The notes under the pieces: model-generated | Databases searched by the model: none | What the model saw: only the letters and a program-made list of their open reading frames with translations | Told to the model about the DNA's origin: nothing | DNA from: CAYRKT01 sp964425005 | GTDB taxonomy: Bacteria; Synergistota; Synergistia; CAYRKT01 | Length of the DNA: 10,009 bases | NCBI GenBank assembly: GCA_964425005.1 | Contig: CAYRKT010000056.1 | Span: 1 to 10,009 of the forward strand | Reading direction: 5' to 3' | Part shown: positions 6,522-10,009 of the stretch, one piece after another | How positions within the stretch are numbered: position 1 is the first letter of the stretch | Layout of the letters: each line of letters starts with the position of its first letter | Translations under genes and position numbers: made by a program

Positions 6522-6540
6522 TTTAACCTCGGGTCGGCGG

Positions 6541-6596
6541 CCGACTCCAGCCCCCCTCCTCCTCCGTCTATAATCTCCAGAGGAGTCGGAGGGGGG
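6541..6596. repeat. Two interleaved inverted repeats in the divergent PseG-like / HD-GYP promoter region
   Basis: CCGACTCC (6541-6548) pairs with GGAGTCGG (6582-6589), and CCCCCCTCC (6551-6559) pairs with GGAGGGGGG (6588-6596). The right-hand arms share two bases, so only one pairing can form fully at a time. They bracket the TATAAT at 6569-6574. They could be a protein-binding site or alternative leader folds, but low-complexity GC sequence makes chance matches plausible. Confidence 0.3.
6569..6574 (+). promoter_or_regulatory. -10 element of the HD-GYP gene
   Basis: A consensus TATAAT stands in otherwise GC-rich sequence, 32 bases before the GTG at 6607. The expected -35 position (around 6546-6551) does not resemble TTGACA, so the promoter may be weak, activator-dependent or served by another factor. 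Confidence 0.5.
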
Positions 6597-6606
6597 TGGT
6601 CCGTCC

Positions 6607-8331
6607 GTGCCCAGGGTCAGGTTGGTGGACTTCGTGAGGAGAGAGGTGCTCCTGTGGGTCTCCTTTGCCGTCGTGGGGCTCTCGGCGCTGGTCTTCCTCA
6701 TGGCCTTCTACCTCACCTGGCAGGTCTTTCGCGCCAGGGAGGTGGAGCGCCTCCACCGCGCGGATAGGAGCTGGTCCGAGGCGGTCGCCTCGGCCAGGAA
6801 GCTCCTGGGCGTGCTGTCGGTCCAACTGAGGCACCTGGGCGGCCGGGGGGATGTGCTCGAGCTCCTGAGGGAGATCCACGCTAGCTACTCCCCCGCCGTC
6901 GCCTACGCGGTGTTCGCCTCCTCCGACGGCAGGGTCGTCTCCTACCCCAGCCACGACTTCAGGCCCCGCTACGACCCCCGCGGGAGGGGATGGTTCAGGG
7001 CGGCCCTGGAGAGCCCGGGAGACAGCGTGGTCATCAAGCCCTTCCTGCACGAGGTCGTCGGGGAGCCCGCCGTCGGGGTCGTCAAGGCCGTCCTGGGGGA
7101 GGGGGGAGAGGTGCTGGGCGTCCTGGGCCTGGACCTCCTGGTGGGGAAGGCCTTCTCCGCCGATGGGGCTCTTCCGCGCGGCGCGCTCTACGTGCTTGAC
7201 GAGAGGGGCAGGACGATAGCCCGCTGGGGCGAAGTTGGCCTCGATCCCTCCCCCGAGGAGGTGGACCTCCTGCGAAGGGGCGAGGAGGTCCTCCGGTGGA
7301 GGGATCTCAGGGTCCTGGTGGGGAGGCCCTCGGTCGCCGGGACCCACCTGGTGGTGGAGCTGAGCTTATCGGAGGGGCTTATCTCCTCCCTGCTGGTGGC
7401 CCTGGCGGTCGGCCTCGGGGTGGGGGGTATGGCCCTCTCGTCCCTTCGGCGAGTCGAGGTGGCCCTGGGGAGGGGGATAGTGGAGCCCCTAAGGGGTCTC
7501 TCCGAGGCGGCCTCCCATTACGTGGGGAGGGGGAGGTTCGACCCTCCGGAGGTGGAGAGCCCCGTGGAGGAGGTCTCGATCCTCTCCCTGGGCCTGCGGG
7601 AGATGATGGGCACCATCGAGGAACAGCTGAGGCTCCTAAGGGATAGCTACGACCAGCTGGAGAGGTCGCAGCAGCAGCTGGAGGAGGCCTTCGAGGCCCT
7701 CCGCCTCAAGGAGGAGGAGGTCAGGGAGGCGTACAAGCTCTTCACCGAGAGGTTGGGACACCTGGTGGAGCGCTTCGACGAGCCCACAGGGGCCCACGTC
7801 CGCCGCGTGAGGGCTCTGTCGGCCTTCCTGGCGAGCAGGGTGGGGTTGTCCCCGACCCTGGTGGAGCAGATAGAGCTCTACGCCCCCCTCCACGACCTGG
7901 GCAAGGTGATGGTGCCCAGGGAGATCCTCTCCAAGAGGGGCCCCTTGACCCCCCAGGAGTTCGATCTGGTCAAGAGGCACGTGCTGTGGGGTGCCGAGCT
8001 GCTGGAGGGAAGCGAGAGGCTCTCGGTGGCACACCGCATAGCCCTCTACCACCACGAGAGGTACGATGGCTCGGGCTACTGGTTCGGCCTCAGGGACGAC
8101 CAGATACCCATCGAGGCGCAGGTGGTGGGCCTGGCCGACGTCTACGACGCCCTGAGGTCGGAGAGGCCGTACAAGAGGGGTATGTCCCACGAGGAGGCCA
8201 TGGGGGTGATCCTCCTGGGCGACGGAAGGACCAGGCCAGAGGGCTTCTCGCCGACCCTGCTTGGGGTCCTCAGGGACTTCTCCGACGAGGTGGAGCTGGT
8301 CTGGGCGAGGGCCCTGCGATATGGCCCGTGA
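6607..8331 (+). CDS. Membrane-bound dCache-HAMP-HD-GYP domain signalling protein
   Basis: A 574-residue sensor enzyme. Order: membrane segment 1 (about 15-39); extracytoplasmic dCache sensor (about 45-255) with the small-molecule-binding mark YDPRGRGWF (122-130); membrane segment 2 (257-277); HAMP-like linker (about 278-340); coiled coil rich in E, Q, L and K (about 340-385); and an HD-GYP domain (about 385-570). HD-GYP domains hydrolyse cyclic di-GMP or related dinucleotides, so the protein would turn an outside chemical cue into a change of second messenger. Metal-ligand candidates are present: His397, His429-Asp430 with Lys433, His458, His482-His483 and Asp511. The eponymous GYP reads GYW (490-492), while RPYKR (520-524) is kept. 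Start is GTG 6607 with a GGAGGGGGG purine run at 6588-6596. The ligand is unknown. It is transcribed alone and converges on icd. Confidence 0.9.
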   Translation: MPRVRLVDFVRREVLLWVSFAVVGLSALVFLMAFYLTWQVFRAREVERLHRADRSWSEAVASARKLLGVLSVQLRHLGGRGDVLELLREIHASYSPAVAYAVFASSDGRVVSYPSHDFRPRYDPRGRGWFRAALESPGDSVVIKPFLHEVVGEPAVGVVKAVLGEGGEVLGVLGLDLLVGKAFSADGALPRGALYVLDERGRTIARWGEVGLDPSPEEVDLLRRGEEVLRWRDLRVLVGRPSVAGTHLVVELSLSEGLISSLLVALAVGLGVGGMALSSLRRVEVALGRGIVEPLRGLSEAASHYVGRGRFDPPEVESPVEEVSILSLGLREMMGTIEEQLRLLRDSYDQLERSQQQLEEAFEALRLKEEEVREAYKLFTERLGHLVERFDEPTGAHVRRVRALSAFLASRVGLSPTLVEQIELYAPLHDLGKVMVPREILSKRGPLTPQEFDLVKRHVLWGAELLEGSERLSVAHRIALYHHERYDGSGYWFGLRDDQIPIEAQVVGLADVYDALRSERPYKRGMSHEEAMGVILLGDGRTRPEGFSPTLLGVLRDFSDEVELVWARALRYGP

Positions 8332-8351
8332 GGGGGCTGGGCTCGCTCGGG

Positions 8352-9548
8352 CTATCGGCCCATCTCCCCTCTCACCGCCTCCAGGAAGCCCTCCGTGTCC
8401 ACCACCCTGGCTCCCTCGCCGAAGAGCTCCCCCAGGTCCTTGGTGACGATCCCCGAGAGGAGGACCCTCTCGACCGCCCCCTCCAGGCCCTCGGCGAAGG
8501 AGATGAGCTCTGGGTCGCCGTCGAGCTTCCCCCTGAACCTCAAGGCCCCCGTCCAGGCGAATACGGTGGCCACCGGGTTGGTGGAGGTCCTCTCCCCCCT
8601 GAGCCTGGCCAGGTAGTGGCGCCTCACCGTGCCGTGGGCGGCCTCGTAGAGCCTGGCCCCGGTGGGGGATATGAGCTCCGAGGTCATGAGGCCCAGGCCC
8701 CCGAAGGCGGAGGCCACCATGTCGGAGAAGACGTCCCCCTCGTAGTTCTTGCAGGCCCAGAGCAGACCTCCCTCGCACCGGAGGAGCTGGGAGAGGGCGT
8801 CGTCTATCAACCTGTACTCGAAGGAGAGGCCCCTGGCCTTGAAATCCTCCTCGAACTCCCTGTAGACCTCCTCGAAGGTCCTCCTGAAGGTGCCGTCGTA
8901 GACCTTCGACACCGTGTCCTTCGCGGCGAACAGCACGTTCAGGTGGTGCTCCAGGGCGTAGGAGAAGCAGGTCCTGGCGAAGAACTCTATGGAGCTCTTG
9001 AGGTTGTGCTGGAGGGATATCACCGCCTCCTTCCCGGGGACCAAACTGTGCACCTCCTCCGACCCGTCGGCCCTCCTGACCGTGAGCCTGGCCTCGTCCC
9101 CCGGGCGTAGGATCTCCTCGAAGGCCCCGTACAGGTCCCCGTAGGCGTGTCTGGCCACCACTATGGGCCTCTTCCACCTGCTCACCAGAGGCCTTATGCC
9201 CTCGACGGCTATGGGCCTCCTGACGATCACCCCGTCCAGGACCTCCCTTATGGTGGCGTTGGGGCTCCTGTAGGCCCTCTTGAGCCTCAGGGACTTCGCC
9301 TCCTCGATGGTGGGGGTTACGGTGGCGCACTTGACCCCCACCCCTGCCTCCAGGACGGCCCTCGCGGCCTCCAGGGTTATCCCGTCGTCCGTCTCGTCCC
9401 TGCCCCTCAAGCTCAGGTCGAAGCGCCAGGTCTTGAGCTCCACGAAGGGCTCCAGGAGCTCCCCCTTCACCATGTCCCAGAGGATCTTCGCCATCTCGTC
9501 CCCTTCCATCTCCACCACGGGGTTTCGCATCTCGATCCTGCCGCCCAG
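8352..9548 (-). CDS. icd: NADP-type isocitrate dehydrogenase, homodimeric subfamily II
   Basis: A 398-residue enzyme that decarboxylates isocitrate to 2-oxoglutarate, most like the Thermotoga/eukaryotic NADP-IDH branch rather than E. coli Icd. Substrate and metal residues are visible: SPNATIR (Ser95, Asn97, Arg101), Arg110, Arg133 and Tyr140 in VARHAYGDLY, Lys210 in AAKDT, and Asp272 and Asp276 in NYEGDVFSD. The AAHGTVRRHY segment (303-312) keeps the Arg310-His311 pair that grips the NADP 2'-phosphate. Start is uncertain. The strong site AGGAGGTG (9562-9555) overlaps an in-frame GTG at 9557 and puts the CTG at 9548 at 8-base spacing, the same distance as in tctC. CTG also gives the N-terminal length I recall for the T. 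maritima enzyme. The ATG at 9530, with a weak AGGA 5 bases upstream, is the conventional alternative. It is divergent from the aconitase gene that supplies its substrate. Confidence 0.93.
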   Translation of the reverse strand: MGGRIEMRNPVVEMEGDEMAKILWDMVKGELLEPFVELKTWRFDLSLRGRDETDDGITLEAARAVLEAGVGVKCATVTPTIEEAKSLRLKRAYRSPNATIREVLDGVIVRRPIAVEGIRPLVSRWKRPIVVARHAYGDLYGAFEEILRPGDEARLTVRRADGSEEVHSLVPGKEAVISLQHNLKSSIEFFARTCFSYALEHHLNVLFAAKDTVSKVYDGTFRRTFEEVYREFEEDFKARGLSFEYRLIDDALSQLLRCEGGLLWACKNYEGDVFSDMVASAFGGLGLMTSELISPTGARLYEAAHGTVRRHYLARLRGERTSTNPVATVFAWTGALRFRGKLDGDPELISFAEGLEGAVERVLLSGIVTKDLGELFGEGARVVDTEGFLEAVRGEMGR

Positions 9549-9554
9549 GGAGAC

Positions 9555-9562
9555 CACCTCCT
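9555..9562 (-). promoter_or_regulatory. Shine-Dalgarno site of icd
   Basis: AGGAGGTG read on the minus strand (9562 to 9555). It overlaps the first possible in-frame start (GTG 9557), so that codon is unlikely. It lies 8 bases before CTG 9548 and 26 before ATG 9530, which makes the choice of start codon an open question. Confidence 0.65.
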
Positions 9563-9570
9563 GTCCGCCT

Positions 9571-9590
9571 GATATACGATATATAATATC
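9571..9590. promoter_or_regulatory. Candidate operator palindrome between icd and the aconitase gene
   Basis: The 20 bases GATATACGATATATAATATC have arms GATAT (9571-9575) and ATATC (9586-9590) and a central ATAT. Core positions 9573-9589 match 14 of 17 with 730-746 at the atuA-tct promoter. It overlaps the aconitase -10 box and sits where icd transcription must start, so one bound protein could control both directions. Confidence 0.45.
9582..9587 (+). promoter_or_regulatory. -10 element of the aconitase gene
   Basis: A consensus TATAAT, 31 bases before the TTG start at 9619. No good -35 box is visible 16-18 bases upstream, where the icd ribosome-binding sequence lies on the other strand. 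An activator or relaxed promoter is possible. Confidence 0.5.
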
Positions 9591-9618
9591 TTAAAAACGA
9601 GCTGGGGGTGTCCTCCCT

Positions 9619-10009
9619 TTGGGGAAGAGTCTTTTCAGGAAGCTGGTCGAGTCCCATCTGGTCGAGGGGTTCGTTGAGACGGGAGGCGAGGTGGGGCTCA
9701 GGGTGGACCAGGCCTTCGTCCACGACGCCACCGGTACCCTGGCCTCTCTCGAGTTCGAGGCCCTGGGGCTCGAGGAGGTCGAGGTCTTCTCGGTGGTCTA
9801 CCTGGACCACAACACGGTGCAGGTGGGCTTCGAGAACATGGACGACCACCTCTACCTCAAGGGGGTCGCCGAGCGGTTCGGGATGGTGCTGTCCAGGCCC
9901 GGGAACGGGGTGTGCCATCAGGTCCACCTGGAGAGGTTCGCCAGGCCCGGCGCCCTGATAGTCGGAGCTGACAGCCACACCCCCACGGCGGGGGGGATGG
10001 GGGCCTTGG
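9619..10009 (+). CDS. Aconitate hydratase (monomeric aconitase family), 3' end missing
   Basis: The first 130 codons of an aconitase that runs off the right edge; the family is commonly about 640 residues. It interconverts citrate, cis-aconitate and isocitrate with a 4Fe-4S cluster, feeding the divergent icd. Visible signatures: N-terminus GKSLFRKLVESHLVEG (2-17), VDQAFVHDATGT (29-40), YLDHNT (61-66), GNGVCHQVHLERF (95-107) and GADSHTPTAGGMGAL (116-130). The cluster cysteines would lie beyond the window. Start is the TTG at 9619, the only codon giving the conserved MGK-type beginning; GGGGGTG (9604-9610) precedes it by 8 bases. A 3-isopropylmalate or homoaconitate dehydratase is the alternative from this domain alone, but the opening residues and the icd neighbour favour aconitase. 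Confidence 0.88.
   Translation, partial: MGKSLFRKLVESHLVEGFVETGGEVGLRVDQAFVHDATGTLASLEFEALGLEEVEVFSVVYLDHNTVQVGFENMDDHLYLKGVAERFGMVLSRPGNGVCHQVHLERFARPGALIVGADSHTPTAGGMGAL

Noticed and set aside
8332..8351. The 20-base gap between the HD-GYP and icd stops as a terminator
   Set aside because: Short GGGC/GCCC matches exist nearby, but no convincing stem or T tract could be drawn.
7986..9110. A plus-strand open frame of about 374 codons
   Set aside because: It runs through the end of the HD-GYP gene in another frame and then antisense to icd; low-complexity product.
9608..9958. A plus-strand frame rich in S, R, W and T at the aconitase start
   Set aside because: The neighbouring frame from TTG 9619 encodes unmistakable aconitase motifs; this one is its shadow.
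7636..9978. A minus-strand open frame of about 780 codons
   Set aside because: It covers the 3' part of the HD-GYP gene, all of icd in another frame and the start of the aconitase gene. Its translation is low-complexity (G, R, P, E, H rich). It is an artefact of high GC and rare stop codons.

Overview
The window is GC-rich. Arginine is mostly written AGG, isoleucine often ATA, and Shine-Dalgarno sites are strong AGGAGG types. Together with the gene content (a tripartite tricarboxylate transporter, AtuA/DUF4387 proteins, a sulfide-dependent Thi4 and a Thermotoga-like isocitrate dehydrogenase) this suggests an anaerobic, amino- or organic-acid-fermenting bacterium. A thermophilic or mesophilic Synergistota member such as a Thermanaerovibrio/Aminomonas relative is my best guess. 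The lineage is inferred from style and content, not proven.

Layout, left to right. (1) The 3' part of a Thi4-type thiazole synthase gene, closed by a strong hairpin terminator (627-661). (2) A promoter with an overlapping 20-bp palindrome (714-748), then a five-gene plus-strand operon: AtuA/DUF1446, DUF4387, and the TctC, TctB and TctA subunits of a tripartite tricarboxylate transporter (772-5480). Gaps are short, and a long GC hairpin sits between tctC and tctB. (3) A minus-strand PseG/SpsG-like gene (6511-5477), convergent with tctA; the two stop codons overlap on one CTAG, and a 16-bp hairpin lies inside the end of its coding region. (4) Divergent from it, a membrane-bound dCache-HAMP-HD-GYP signalling protein (6607-8331). 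(5) Convergent with that, an NADP-type isocitrate dehydrogenase on the minus strand (stop at 8352). (6) A 70-bp divergent promoter region with a second AT-rich 20-bp palindrome, then the 5' part of an aconitase gene that runs off the right edge.

How the genes may work together: TctC captures an organic acid outside the membrane and TctAB imports it. The AtuA/DUF4387 pair, whose chemistry is not established in this setting, is the obvious candidate to act on it. Aconitase and isocitrate dehydrogenase would carry a tricarboxylate to 2-oxoglutarate. The palindrome at the transporter operon promoter resembles the one between icd and the aconitase gene (14 of 17 positions over the core), so one regulator may control both. 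That link is the most interesting hypothesis here; it rests on two short AT-rich sites and needs testing. All ten genes have a family assignment. No tRNA, rRNA, CRISPR array or insertion sequence was seen.
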